A DNA stretch of 64,000 nucleotides, taken from assembly GCF_001953635.1 (NCBI RefSeq), contig NZ_MEJH01000003.1:1143287-1207286 (forward strand), given 5' to 3'. Below are positions 45,235 through 53,837 of this stretch, in pieces. The notes under the pieces are model-generated. The model was not told the DNA's origin, ran no database searches, and was given only the letters and a program-made list of their open reading frames with translations. This stretch comes from Alteromonas abrolhosensis (GTDB lineage: Bacteria > Pseudomonadota > Gammaproteobacteria > Enterobacterales > Alteromonadaceae). The translations under genes were made by a program, and so were the position numbers. Numbering within the stretch: the stretch's first letter is position 1; the number at the start of each line of letters is the position of its first letter.

Positions 45235-46650
45235 TTATTCCATAAGCCACATTCGTGCACTTCTTCCTGGTACATAGAACTTGTGCCATTGAGTTGTAAT
45301 ATATTGCACATCATTACTTAAGGTATCGCGGTAATTTCTATACCACCACAAATTGTCCGTAGATGTATCTACCCAAATATCTTGGCCGTCTGCGCATTTA
45401 TTAATACCCACGACGCCTTGGTGGTCACGCTTGAAGAAAATAACGCAGTCATTATGACTTACAACTTGCATGCCACTGCCCTGAACTCCGTTATGGAATT
45501 TAACCATACCCTTGATGTCATCACGCTTGTACAAATCTACCCAACGATTATCACCACTTTCATTGTTATCTGAGTACAGCAATGGAACACCACCGTCACG
45601 CCCTAGTACATAGGCATTTGCCAAATGTTCGTCAGTAGGGTCAAGTAACTGGTAGCGGAAGCCGTCGTTTAGCGGGATGTCGTGGGTAATACTAAATATG
45701 ATGGCCTTGTCGCCTGATAAAGCCTGACCGTACGCACCTGGGTCAACTAAGGCATTCATCGAACCACCGAAGCTAAATGCACTGCGTATTTGCGCGAAAA
45801 GCGGGAAGTCGTAGGCCGAGTGACCTGTTGCTGATAAATAAGGTGCAAGGAAGTTATCATACTCACTAGAGCCTGCACCGCCCGTGGTAATTATTTCTCC
45901 GAAAACATGCACGCCGTTTTTTATATTGCTGTCGAACACTGCGTTGATATGATAGTTGGTCATGTGCTTTGCAGCATCGACGCGAAAACCGGTTACACCC
46001 ATGTCTTTTAACGCCTGAAGATACGCTTTTTGCTGGGCTACTACCCAATTATTGGGGTCTAGGTCGGGCAAGCCAGGATCTGGCGCGGCGCCGCATAATC
46101 TATTGTACTGAACATCGCCCACGTCGCTGTAGTTACTGATGCACTTAGGGCCACCTTGATCATACGTACCGTGGAAGTCACCACCGCCAAAAAGGCCGCT
46201 ACTTACATCACCAAATAATGTGATGCCATTGTAGTATCCCTGATTTGATGAGTATTGCTGTAGTACTTCACTTCCGGGGTAGTTTAAGTCTGAACGTTTC
46301 CATGCTTCGTTCGCCATATGATTAAAGACAATATCCGCATAGGTCTCTACACCTTTGGCATTTAATGCATTAACCATCGCTTGAAAGTCAGCAGTGTCAC
46401 CAAGTGGGTTATCAATAACTCGATAGTCCTGTGGTTGATATCGCGCCCACCACTGATCACCTGTCGATTTATAAGCAGGCGAAACAAGTACTTTGGTGTA
46501 ACCAAGATCCGCAATTTCCTGGGCTTTTGCGGCTACGTCGTCGTAGGTCCAGTTAAATGCGTGTAGTATAACGTCGGCATAGCTTTGATAACTTAATGTA
46601 CTCAGTGCTGCGCCTATTAAAACGCCTGCCGCATGTTTCTTCATCTTCAT
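45235..46650 (-). CDS. Secreted GH13 alpha-amylase
   Basis: A 471-aa secreted glycoside hydrolase of family 13. ATG 46650 has AGGA six bases upstream and opens a signal peptide (MKMKKHAAGVLIGAALSTLSYQSYA). Active-site blocks: DIVFNHMAN (region I), GFRVDAAKHM (nucleophile Asp), VFGEIITTGG (acid/base Glu) and SITHDIPLND (region IV). No starch-binding module follows; the protein ends in a short beta domain. It hydrolyses alpha-1,4-glucans outside the cell. Two GCTTACA copies 11 bp apart lie about 50 bp upstream (46697-46714). Monocistronic. Confidence 0.93.
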   Translation of the reverse strand: MKMKKHAAGVLIGAALSTLSYQSYADVILHAFNWTYDDVAAKAQEIADLGYTKVLVSPAYKSTGDQWWARYQPQDYRVIDNPLGDTADFQAMVNALNAKGVETYADIVFNHMANEAWKRSDLNYPGSEVLQQYSSNQGYYNGITLFGDVSSGLFGGGDFHGTYDQGGPKCISNYSDVGDVQYNRLCGAAPDPGLPDLDPNNWVVAQQKAYLQALKDMGVTGFRVDAAKHMTNYHINAVFDSNIKNGVHVFGEIITTGGAGSSEYDNFLAPYLSATGHSAYDFPLFAQIRSAFSFGGSMNALVDPGAYGQALSGDKAIIFSITHDIPLNDGFRYQLLDPTDEHLANAYVLGRDGGVPLLYSDNNESGDNRWVDLYKRDDIKGMVKFHNGVQGSGMQVVSHNDCVIFFKRDHQGVVGINKCADGQDIWVDTSTDNLWWYRNYRDTLSNDVQYITTQWHKFYVPGRSARMWLME

Positions 46651-46696
46651 AGTGTGTCCTATTTTATGTGGGAGCGAGATAAAAGATGAAAGCAAT

Positions 46697-46714
46697 GCTT
46701 ACATTTTGCTTACA
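46697..46714. promoter_or_regulatory. Direct repeat upstream of the amylase gene
   Basis: GCTTACA occurs at 46697-46703 and 46708-46714, an 11-bp period, about one helical turn, 47 bp before the amylase start. It may be an activator site or simply a promoter coincidence. It does not match the MalT box. Confidence 0.3.
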
Positions 46715-46745
46715 AATAATAAACATCATGCATACGTATTCAATT

Positions 46746-46775
46746 CACCTTTAATTTTAAATTAAAGTAAAGGTG
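46746..46775 (-). terminator. Weak hairpin after ychJ
   Basis: CACCTTTA (46746-46753) pairs with TAAAGGTG (46768-46775), with further A/T pairing inside past a bulge. It lies about 50 bp after the ychJ stop but lacks a clear U-tract. Confidence 0.4.
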
Positions 46776-46825
46776 GCCAGTTAAAATGCGCAGGGAAGGG
46801 AGTAACGTTAGCTATTGCTACTGGG

Positions 46826-47467
46826 TTAGCGGCTCTTAGTTGCGCAGCACTGTTTGAATTTTTTGTTGCTACCGCAAACACAAGGTAGGTTTCTCCCGTA
46901 TTTAATTTTGCCGCAGTCGTCGTGTAATACGCCGTCGTGATAACGCCACTTACCGTCTTCAACACTAAAATTCGACGTTTCGTGAAGCTGATACATACTT
47001 TTATTTTCAAAATAGTAAGCAGTGAATTCAACAGTGGCTTTATTGGGCTTAGAGATGGGCTTGGAGATGGACTTTAAATTAGTCTTAGAGATTGGCTCGG
47101 CGTTGGTTTGCGCTTCGACTTTAGCGTCAGCATGTACAGTACTGTTTATCGAACTATCTTCTGTACTACTGACCGAGTTACATACCAAGCTATCTACGGA
47201 GTTATCTACGGAGCTAGACGCTAGAGTGGGGTGTACTTTAAGCGCGAACCATGTCGCACCTTGTGCGCTTTGCACCAAATCCTCTACAGAGAGACCCTGC
47301 TGCTTTTCTTTGGTGTAGGTTTCAAGAATATATTGATAATGCGCTGTAGCGTAGGCTGAAAACCGGGAGCGCATAAGTTGCTCTGCAGAACTAGGGTGTT
47401 TATCACCCTTAATAAAAGGCTCGCAGCATTCGTCGAAGGATTTTGATGAGCAACAGTAACAGCGCAT
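46826..47467 (-). CDS. YchJ-family SEC-C motif protein with repeat-rich insertion
   Basis: A 213-aa protein with the YchJ layout: N-terminal Cys cluster CYCCSSKSFDECCEPF, SAEQLMRSRFSAYATAHYQYILETY, a FTAYYF domain core, and the C-terminal zinc-binding PCVCGSNKKFKQCC (SEC-C). E. coli YchJ is 152 aa; here about 60 extra residues sit in the middle (residues ~82-145). They are two runs of imperfect repeats, one Ser/Asp/Val-rich and one built on SISKP-like units. The cysteine ends suggest two zinc sites. The cellular role of YchJ is not known. Confidence 0.88.
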   Translation of the reverse strand: MRCYCCSSKSFDECCEPFIKGDKHPSSAEQLMRSRFSAYATAHYQYILETYTKEKQQGLSVEDLVQSAQGATWFALKVHPTLASSSVDNSVDSLVCNSVSSTEDSSINSTVHADAKVEAQTNAEPISKTNLKSISKPISKPNKATVEFTAYYFENKSMYQLHETSNFSVEDGKWRYHDGVLHDDCGKIKYGRNLPCVCGSNKKFKQCCATKSR

Positions 47468-47704
47468 AAGACAACTCGCAGTTTAAGAGTAAAACAAAGC
47501 GCTACAGTATAAGTATAAGTTGCGTGAGCCCCAACTTTTTTAAACGTAAATGTTGCCGATATTCAATGAGTCCGTGGTGGTTGATGCCAAAGGGTACATG
47601 TCAGAGATTCCACGCCAAAGAGTTGTATGAAAATAAATATTTAGGCTTTGTTTACGCACCGCTACTCAGGCAAACGTAAAATGTAAGCATAAACAGGCTT
47701 TGTA

Positions 47705-48115
47705 TTACCAAGGACCTAATGCTACGTTTTGTTCGTCATTAATGCTGTTAACACGTACATTCACCAGGCTGACAGAGTAAAGCTCACACAGCTTTCTGAT
47801 CATTTCACTATCGGTTGGTTGAAGGTCTAAATCAATGTTTTCCACATACAGTGTTTTACACTGGCCACCTGTAATCAGCTTACTGATCCATTCAGGCATT
47901 TTTTCTTTTTCAGGTTTCTGAATACGGATAGCGTGATCTACAGATTTAGAAAACGACACCGTATTTGAAAGCAGATAATTCCAACCTTTGTCGTTATTTC
48001 CTTTTCCATTACCTTGTTTTTCGCTAGGGAACCCTTCTATCGGCAAAGGTAGTTGAACAACATTTGAAACCGAAGCGCGTAAAGCATTGAATCGTGAAAC
48101 TGAAGATGTGTTCAT
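47705..48115 (-). CDS. Probable SOS-induced SulA-like cell-division inhibitor
   Basis: A 136-aa soluble protein. Overall identity to known SulA is too low to be obvious. Its second half (ITGGQCKTLYVENIDLDLQ ... SEMIRKLCELYSVSLVNVRV) has the SulA C-terminal pattern: a TGxx turn, a hydrophobic strand, an L...E...L.. helix, then a VxVRxxS-like strand. Upstream lie two overlapping LexA-type boxes (48186-48218), which is strong context for an SOS gene. AAGGG precedes the ATG. SulA blocks FtsZ polymerisation after DNA damage. An unrelated SOS protein is the main alternative. Confidence 0.55.
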   Translation of the reverse strand: MNTSSVSRFNALRASVSNVVQLPLPIEGFPSEKQGNGKGNNDKGWNYLLSNTVSFSKSVDHAIRIQKPEKEKMPEWISKLITGGQCKTLYVENIDLDLQPTDSEMIRKLCELYSVSLVNVRVNSINDEQNVALGPW

Positions 48116-48185
48116 AGTAAAACCCTTTATGCATTTGCCCTTAAGTTCATAAATCGAACTTCAGGAATATTGTTATTAATTGATA

Positions 48186-48218
48186 CTGGTTGCTTATACA
48201 GTGTGTATGTGTATACAG
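48186..48218. promoter_or_regulatory. Tandem LexA-type boxes
   Basis: Box 1 (48186-48201) CTGGTTGCTTATACAG fits CTG-N10-CAG exactly. Box 2 (48203-48218) GTGTATGTGTATACAG has one changed base in its left half but extends to TGTATGTGTATACAGTA, close to the gammaproteobacterial LexA palindrome. They are 17 bp apart, between the SulA-like gene (minus, 71-103 bp away) and the yqaA-like gene (plus). Double boxes are typical of tightly repressed SOS genes. Confidence 0.65.
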
Positions 48219-48410
48219 TATTCATAAAAGAGGGATTTGGCAAGTATTTAGTTGTACTTTTTTCACACAAATTGGTGCTTTGTCAGTAACTATATAAAAG
48301 ATAATGGTTTTTTTGTGCTATCGAATTCTGAAGGAAGTATTCATACTCCGATTAAGGTAAGATGCGCGCGAATTTTACATAGAAAACTACTGTATAAAGC
48401 TGGAGGAGCG

Positions 48411-48842
48411 TTGAGCGCATTAATACATTTAGGCTACTTGGGGATGTTCTTATCGGCATTTTTGGCTGCCACTATATTGCCTTTTAGTTCTGAAATTGTG
48501 CTTAGTGCTTTATACAGTAGTGGGTTGAGCTGGGTGTTGTTGCTTGTTGTTGCTTCGTTAGGAAATGTACTCGGCTCGGTGGTTAATTATGCATTGGGCT
48601 TCAAGTTCGGAAAAGAAATTGCGACCGATAAGTTAAAAGTGAGCGAAGCAGCGTTTAACCGTGCAAGCTACACCTTTACAAAGTGGGGGAAGTGGAGCTT
48701 GTTTTTATGCTGGGTACCTATTATTGGCGACCCTATTACTTTAGTAGCAGGTGTACTTAGAAGCCCGTTTTGGTTTTTTATTCTCGCGGTAACGCTTAGC
48801 AAAACAGCGCGTTATGCTGCGCTGCTTTACGTGCTTGTTTAA
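48411..48842 (+). CDS. YqaA-family (DedA/SNARE-associated) membrane protein
   Basis: A 143-aa inner-membrane protein. TTG 48411 has GGAGGAG directly upstream and gives a length equal to E. coli YqaA (142 aa); a longer upstream frame has no support. Typical blocks: FLSAFLAATILPFSSEIVL, GNVLGSVVNYALGFKFG and the conserved G-x-WSLFLCWVPIIGDPITLVAGVLR. DedA-superfamily proteins take part in lipid transport or membrane homeostasis. Its promoter may overlap the LexA boxes 190 bp upstream. Confidence 0.85.
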   Translation: MSALIHLGYLGMFLSAFLAATILPFSSEIVLSALYSSGLSWVLLLVVASLGNVLGSVVNYALGFKFGKEIATDKLKVSEAAFNRASYTFTKWGKWSLFLCWVPIIGDPITLVAGVLRSPFWFFILAVTLSKTARYAALLYVLV

Positions 48843-48894
48843 AAGGTTTTCGACTTTAGTTTTCTCACGCCACTGCGTTTTTGTCTCTCGACTT

Positions 48895-49524
48895 CTATTG
48901 GCTTTTCTTCTGATACGTCACATACCACTGCTTCATTCTTGGGCTCATTAATATCAGTCCAATCATCCAATACCAAACGGGCTCTTGCCAAAACGTCTTC
49001 TGCGACCAGCTGAAATGAAGTAGTGCAAGGGGCAGGATCAGGTAAATGCTGTTATGAAGCTTCTGCCACTTTCTTCCCATTTTGCGCTGGATACGCTTAA
49101 ACGACGTAGCAGTGAGAGCAAAAAGAAGAAGTAACGCTGCCATGCCAACAATGATGTATGGCCTGCTTACTATCTCGCTAGCCACTAGTGCCATATCAAG
49201 CTGGAGTTCAAACACAATGTAAGTGAGCAGGTGTGCAAAGGCGTACACAAAGGTGTATACGCCAATCATACGTCTGAATTGCATCGGTTCTGGGCTTGGT
49301 AGCCATTTAGCAAGTGGGCTTAGAGTAAGTGTTAATAAAAGAAAGTGAATTGCCCAGGTTCCAGTCTCATTGATGAGCGTGTTTACGGGGTCTGGACTAA
49401 GCTGATCGGTTACCCCTGCAAAAAACAACCAGGCGATATAGCCTAATGCGAAAAGGTGAATAAGACCTTTTAGGCTGCGGCGTTGCCAAACAGAGAGTCG
49501 AAATGGTTTTTTTCTTAACGGCAT
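48895..49524 (-). CDS. msrQ: MsrQ (YedZ), haem-binding subunit of MsrPQ
   Basis: A 209-aa membrane protein with about six hydrophobic segments and the ferric-reductase-like block TWAIHFLLLTLTLSPLAKWLPSPEPMQFRRMIGVYTFVYAFAHLLTYIVFEL, including the His residues that bind haem. It passes electrons from the quinone pool to MsrP. msrP lies upstream on the same strand (95 bp gap), giving the usual msrPQ order. Confidence 0.93.
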   Translation of the reverse strand: MPLRKKPFRLSVWQRRSLKGLIHLFALGYIAWLFFAGVTDQLSPDPVNTLINETGTWAIHFLLLTLTLSPLAKWLPSPEPMQFRRMIGVYTFVYAFAHLLTYIVFELQLDMALVASEIVSRPYIIVGMAALLLLFALTATSFKRIQRKMGRKWQKLHNSIYLILPLALLHFSWSQKTFWQEPVWYWMIGLILMSPRMKQWYVTYQKKSQ

Positions 49525-49619
49525 TAAATGAACAACTTAATAATAATGTTTAAAAACTCTAGTTAAGTGATATTGATATGAATGACTAGCTATTTGGTTG
49601 TGGCCTCATAAAGCTACAA

Positions 49620-50627
49620 CTAGTAATAACGGGATAAGTCCATATCTTTGTATAGCGGCGCGACTTCGCTGTAACCGTTGAACATTTGGGTGTCGATGCG
49701 ATTTCTGGCGAGTAGCCCACCTGTGGTTATTCTACGCTCGCTGGCCTGGCTCCACCTTGGGTGTGACACGTTTGGATTCACATTGGCGTAAAAGCCATAC
49801 TCGTTGGCGGCCAGTCGATTCCATGTGGTAGGCGGCTTCTTGTCGGTAAGGCGAATTCTCACAATAGACTTAATGCTTTTAAAACCATATTTCCACGGTA
49901 CAACAAGCCTGATAGGCGCGCCGTTTTGAGGTGGCAAGGTCTTCCCGTAAAGACCAACCGACATGAGCGTTAACGGGTGCATGGCTTCGTCAAGACGCAA
50001 ACCCTCTACGTAAGGGTAATCAATACCACCACCGGTAAAGCGGCTTCGTTGACCGGGCATTTGCTCAGGGTCATATAGGGTTTCAAATGCTACATATTTG
50101 GCTGACATTAATGGCTCGGCTTGTTTTAACAACGCCCCCAACTCAAACCCAATCCAAGGCACCACCATCGACCATGCTTCCACACAGCGCAAGCGGTAAA
50201 TGCGTTCTTCAAGGGGAAAACGCTTTGTTAAGGCATCGTGATCAAGCTCAATGGGGTTTTTAACCATCCCGTCAACTTTTAACATCCATGGATTAGTTTG
50301 AAATTCAGTCGCATTTTTGGCTGGTGCATCTTTAGATGTGCCAAACTCATAAAAGTTGTTGTAGCTGGTTACTTTATCTTCAGGCGTTCGGGTTTCCGTT
50401 ATTTGGAACTTAGGGGGCTGACTAAACTCAAGCGCCTTTCCTTTAAACGCTGTCTTTTCTTCCTCATTTTCCCAAAACCAACCAGCAGCGCCTGCCGACT
50501 TCGCTAACAGCGTAGACGCACCCACAAAGCCCATAGATTTGAGCAATGAACGACGACTCTTGTAAACGTCTTCATTGGTTACATCGTTGTAAGTTAATTT
50601 TACTGAGGGTTTAAATGGTTTTGCCAT
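49620..50627 (-). CDS. msrP: MsrP (YedY), periplasmic methionine-sulfoxide reductase, Moco enzyme
   Basis: A 335-aa molybdoenzyme with a Tat signal ([26 protein letters not shown], residues ~26-50). The Moco-binding Cys is in [21 protein letters not shown], and [16 protein letters not shown] is conserved in the C-terminal half. It reduces methionine sulfoxides in periplasmic proteins using electrons from MsrQ. It is the one molybdoenzyme in the window and a likely consumer of the cofactor made by the moa/moe genes 20 kb upstream. Confidence 0.95.
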   Translation of the reverse strand: MAKPFKPSVKLTYNDVTNEDVYKSRRSLLKSMGFVGASTLLAKSAGAAGWFWENEEEKTAFKGKALEFSQPPKFQITETRTPEDKVTSYNNFYEFGTSKDAPAKNATEFQTNPWMLKVDGMVKNPIELDHDALTKRFPLEERIYRLRCVEAWSMVVPWIGFELGALLKQAEPLMSAKYVAFETLYDPEQMPGQRSRFTGGGIDYPYVEGLRLDEAMHPLTLMSVGLYGKTLPPQNGAPIRLVVPWKYGFKSIKSIVRIRLTDKKPPTTWNRLAANEYGFYANVNPNVSHPRWSQASERRITTGGLLARNRIDTQMFNGYSEVAPLYKDMDLSRYY

Positions 50628-50926
50628 TACTATACCTTTATCTGCCGTTAAAAAACGCCATATCTAAATAAGCTTCTCTGTATATATTTGGTACTTGAGA
50701 ATGTTATAGCGCGCATTAAGCTTTACTTGATGTTTTAACAATGCTGTTAATACGAGACCACAGCAATTAAGTTTTAGGTGCGTGTTAAAATAGACCTTAA
50801 AACTCGTTAATAAATTTCAAGAAAATGTGGTGCTATCAAAACCTTTCGATTTTGACATGCTGTAATAATGGCAGTAGGGTTTAAATCAGACAGGAAGTTG
50901 ATGACGACAGCAAAGGAAAGCAGCCT
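50628..50926. other. Divergent spacer between msrP and a secreted-protein gene
   Basis: About 300 bp with the promoters of both divergent genes. AAGGAAAG lies just before the ATG at 50927. I see no recognisable operator, hairpin or repeat. Confidence 0.4.
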
Positions 50927-51754
50927 ATGAAAGTAATTACGGCAATCGTGGTTGTCTTATGTGTGCATGTGGCAAATACCAGTTGGGCTGAGGAATTATC
51001 CAACATCGATGCATTTCCTTTTATCGAGCGTAGTTCAGATAAAAGTGCAGCCCTATATCATTCCATTATTTCAGGTAACCTAAATCCAAGCGAAGCTTCT
51101 ACGCTTAGCGCAATTGAAAACATATTAACTGACCCCAACGTGCAATTGCCTGATATGGTTGTAGCTTCACTCGGTCTTCAATTTTTATCTGCGAACATCG
51201 CTAACGGTAGTTCTCCACTTTTGCTGGAAGATATATCCGACCTGTATGAGAAAGCCAAAGCAAACTTTATGAGCGATAGGTTGCAACTTCGAAATTTTTT
51301 AAGCTGTACGCTTTATGGAAATAAGAAAGTCAAATACACCCTTAAAGCATTGGACACTTTGGTTGATGCAAATGATGAGTATTTTAATCAGGTCCATATG
51401 AGGCACTTTAGAGAAACAGACCAGCTAACGCGAAGTTTAGCTGCTCAAATGTATGGGATGGTTACTAGAGAAACAGTCTTCATGGCGAAAACGTATCGCG
51501 CAATCCTTAACTTTCACAAACGCTATCCCGAAAGTGTATTGGATGAGCGCATTGATGTTGCGTTGCTATTGCGAAATTTAGCAGTGGGCTATAATCAAAT
51601 GCGCGCCCAATCCCTTGAGTTAAGTACTAAGCGCTTGATCAAACAACTTGAAAATGAAGGCGTAATACCTGCGGCATCGCTAAGAAACAGAGTGTACAGC
51701 TATATTGAAATTGAACACATTCCTTGGTTGGTGAGTACGTCTACTCGTTTATAA
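50927..51754 (+). CDS. Hypothetical secreted protein, 275 aa
   Basis: Signal peptide MKVITAIVVVLCVHVANTSWAEE, then an almost wholly helical mature protein with no domain I recognise: LYEKAKANFMSDRLQLRNFLSC, DQLTRSLAAQMYGMVTRE and LLRNLAVGYNQMRAQSLELSTKRLI. One cysteine only. It is likely periplasmic. A divergent msrPQ pair upstream and a convergent dGTPase-like gene downstream give no functional hint. Confidence 0.75.
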   Translation: MKVITAIVVVLCVHVANTSWAEELSNIDAFPFIERSSDKSAALYHSIISGNLNPSEASTLSAIENILTDPNVQLPDMVVASLGLQFLSANIANGSSPLLLEDISDLYEKAKANFMSDRLQLRNFLSCTLYGNKKVKYTLKALDTLVDANDEYFNQVHMRHFRETDQLTRSLAAQMYGMVTRETVFMAKTYRAILNFHKRYPESVLDERIDVALLLRNLAVGYNQMRAQSLELSTKRLIKQLENEGVIPAASLRNRVYSYIEIEHIPWLVSTSTRL

Positions 51755-51815
51755 GTTAAGTTCAACGCCATTCTTAGAAAAAGTAACTGCACGATTTGTT
51801 ATTTAGCCGATTGGT

Positions 51816-53177
51816 TTACATATGCAAACTATCTTGAATACCGCCTTGTTTTGGTGAAAAGATATTGCTGTATAGGCGAGAGGCAAATTCATCCGTCATA
51901 CCAGATATATAGTCGGCGAGAACGCGCATACCATTGCCGCTCTCACAGGCCTTGCGCCAGCGAACTTGCGTGTTCTCGGGAAGTAAGCGGTCGGGATCTG
52001 ATGCAAATGCCTCAAAAAGCTCCATAACAACCAGCTGCCCTTTGTATTCAAGAAGCTGCACGTCGGGGCGGCGTATTACTTTGTTAAACACAAAGCGTTT
52101 GAAGAGCTCTAGAGCTTGCGCAAATTGATCAGGCATCACAGCGTTGAACGCCAGTAACGGATGAGCAAAACCCTCAACGCCTTTTATTTCAATAGCTGTA
52201 ATAAAGCTATTTACCAGCGCGCCTATGGCATTTTTCCTTTCGTGATGTGCAGCGCTAAATAGCTTATTGGTTAGCACTTCTATATTGTCTGACAGCCACG
52301 GTACATCTAGCGCTTTTAGCGGGGTGGTTACATCCTCGACAAAATGATGCTTGTCGACCATATCCATTACAATGGCATCTTCTAAGTCGTGAATGCCATA
52401 GGCGATATCGTCAGACAGCTCCATAATTGAGCAGTCGAACGATTTAAATTGTGTTTTACTGTGGGTATTCGGTTTTGCAGTAAACTGCATAAACGCATCT
52501 TTATCTTCATTGCTAAATGGCGCAAGTAGCCAGTCGAATAGGGGCTCGTCGCAGCGAAACAGACCTTTTGGTGGATGCCAGTCGTGGGCCTTTACCTGAC
52601 GAAGTGAAACAGGGCGCTCTGGCGTAGGTCCTTTACTATGAAGGGCATCGATAAAATTCGGATATTTAACCAAGCCTAACACGCTTCTTCTGCATAAATT
52701 CATGCCGTGTTCGGCGGTATAGGGCTCTAGCTGAGTGATGATCCTAAAAGTTTGTCCGTTTCCTTCAAACCCGCCGTATTGGTGCATCATGTAATTAAGC
52801 GCAATTTCACCACCATGGCCGAATGGGGGATGACCAATATCGTGAGCCAAGCAGAGGGTTTCGATTAACGTAGGATCAAGCGCTAACGTCGAGGCAATAT
52901 CTGGAAATTTCACCCAAAGTTGGGCAGTAATACCGGTGCCAATTTGGGCGGCTTCTAGAGAGTGGGTTAGTCGAGTGCGATAGAAGTCGCTCAGCCCCAC
53001 ACCGAGCACTTGCGTTTTTGCCTGTAATCTACGAAAGGCGGCGCTATGAAGAACGCGCGCTTTATCACGTTGATACGGATTGCGGTGATCGCCGTCTCTT
53101 GTTTCACTACGGGGTAAACGACGCTCGTGTAATGCTAATTCCCATTCGCTTGTTGCCAAAAAAAACCTCGCTGCCAT
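51816..53177 (-). CDS. dGTPase-like HD-domain triphosphohydrolase
   Basis: A 453-aa HD-superfamily enzyme of the deoxyguanosinetriphosphatase-like group: RDKARVLHSAAFRRLQAKTQVL, LTHSLEAAQIG (first His), TLCLAHDIGHPPFGHGGE (His-Asp), and MELSDDIAYGIHDLEDAI (second Asp). It hydrolyses dNTPs to nucleosides and triphosphate and so affects dNTP pools; relatives can limit phage replication. No ribosome site is obvious before the ATG. Divergent members exist in most alteromonads. yfbR, another HD nucleotidase, lies 60 bp upstream on the same strand. Confidence 0.88.
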   Translation of the reverse strand: MAARFFLATSEWELALHERRLPRSETRDGDHRNPYQRDKARVLHSAAFRRLQAKTQVLGVGLSDFYRTRLTHSLEAAQIGTGITAQLWVKFPDIASTLALDPTLIETLCLAHDIGHPPFGHGGEIALNYMMHQYGGFEGNGQTFRIITQLEPYTAEHGMNLCRRSVLGLVKYPNFIDALHSKGPTPERPVSLRQVKAHDWHPPKGLFRCDEPLFDWLLAPFSNEDKDAFMQFTAKPNTHSKTQFKSFDCSIMELSDDIAYGIHDLEDAIVMDMVDKHHFVEDVTTPLKALDVPWLSDNIEVLTNKLFSAAHHERKNAIGALVNSFITAIEIKGVEGFAHPLLAFNAVMPDQFAQALELFKRFVFNKVIRRPDVQLLEYKGQLVVMELFEAFASDPDRLLPENTQVRWRKACESGNGMRVLADYISGMTDEFASRLYSNIFSPKQGGIQDSLHM

Positions 53178-53236
53178 GCTGTGTTTGCTACTTCTATTCG
53201 TCAGTATAGTAGTTTATGGGCTGTTAGCCGCCTTGC

Positions 53237-53836
53237 TTACATATCGTCTTGCGTAATTTCATCAAGGCTTAAAGAAAAGCTTGGTACGTAGCGTGTTAAG
53301 AAGTAGTCCACCTCATCAGAATGATATTCTTTAAGGGTTTTATCTAATCTTTTCTTAGCAAGCTTAAACTCTTGGTTGCCAGCAGCCAATTCTTCAAGCG
53401 TTTTAAGGTAAGCGCAAAGCACGTCTGCTGCTTTTACAATAAAAGCTTCTTCTTCGCTATGGTAGTGATGATCAATAAGCGCCGCATAGTCTTCACGAAA
53501 CGCTTCAGGCGCCATTTCAATGAGCTTGTTCTCTGCAATTTTTTCGATCTTTTTGTATTCTTCTTTAATCGCAGGGTTGAAGTATTTTACTGGAGTAGGC
53601 AGGTCTCCGGTGAGCACCTCGGACACATCGTGAAATATTGCCATGGTAGCAATACGATCAGGATTTAGTGTGCCGCCAAAAAACTTATTTTTTATTAAAG
53701 CAAGCGCATGGGCAACCATGGCCACCTGCAAACTGTGCTCCTGCACATTTTCTGTGCGCACATTGTGCATCAGCGGCCAACGATTAATAAGCTTTAAGCG
53801 CGCCAGGTGCGCAAAAAAGTGACTTTTATCAGACAC
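53237..53836 (-). CDS. yfbR: YfbR, 5'-deoxynucleotidase
   Basis: GTG 53836 gives exactly 199 aa, the length of E. coli YfbR; it lies 1 bp after the alaA stop. HD-domain motifs: [43 protein letters not shown] and [17 protein letters not shown]. YfbR dephosphorylates dNMPs. alaA-yfbR (yfbQ-yfbR) is the same pair as in E. coli and is probably translationally coupled here. Confidence 0.94.
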   Translation of the reverse strand: MSDKSHFFAHLARLKLINRWPLMHNVRTENVQEHSLQVAMVAHALALIKNKFFGGTLNPDRIATMAIFHDVSEVLTGDLPTPVKYFNPAIKEEYKKIEKIAENKLIEMAPEAFREDYAALIDHHYHSEEEAFIVKAADVLCAYLKTLEELAAGNQEFKLAKKRLDKTLKEYHSDEVDYFLTRYVPSFSLSLDEITQDDM

Positions 53837-53837
53837 G

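Noticed and set aside
46762-47031. 89-codon ORF within and beyond ychJ
   Set aside because: Alternative frame of the same strand over the YchJ C-terminus; the SEC-C zinc motif is in the other frame.
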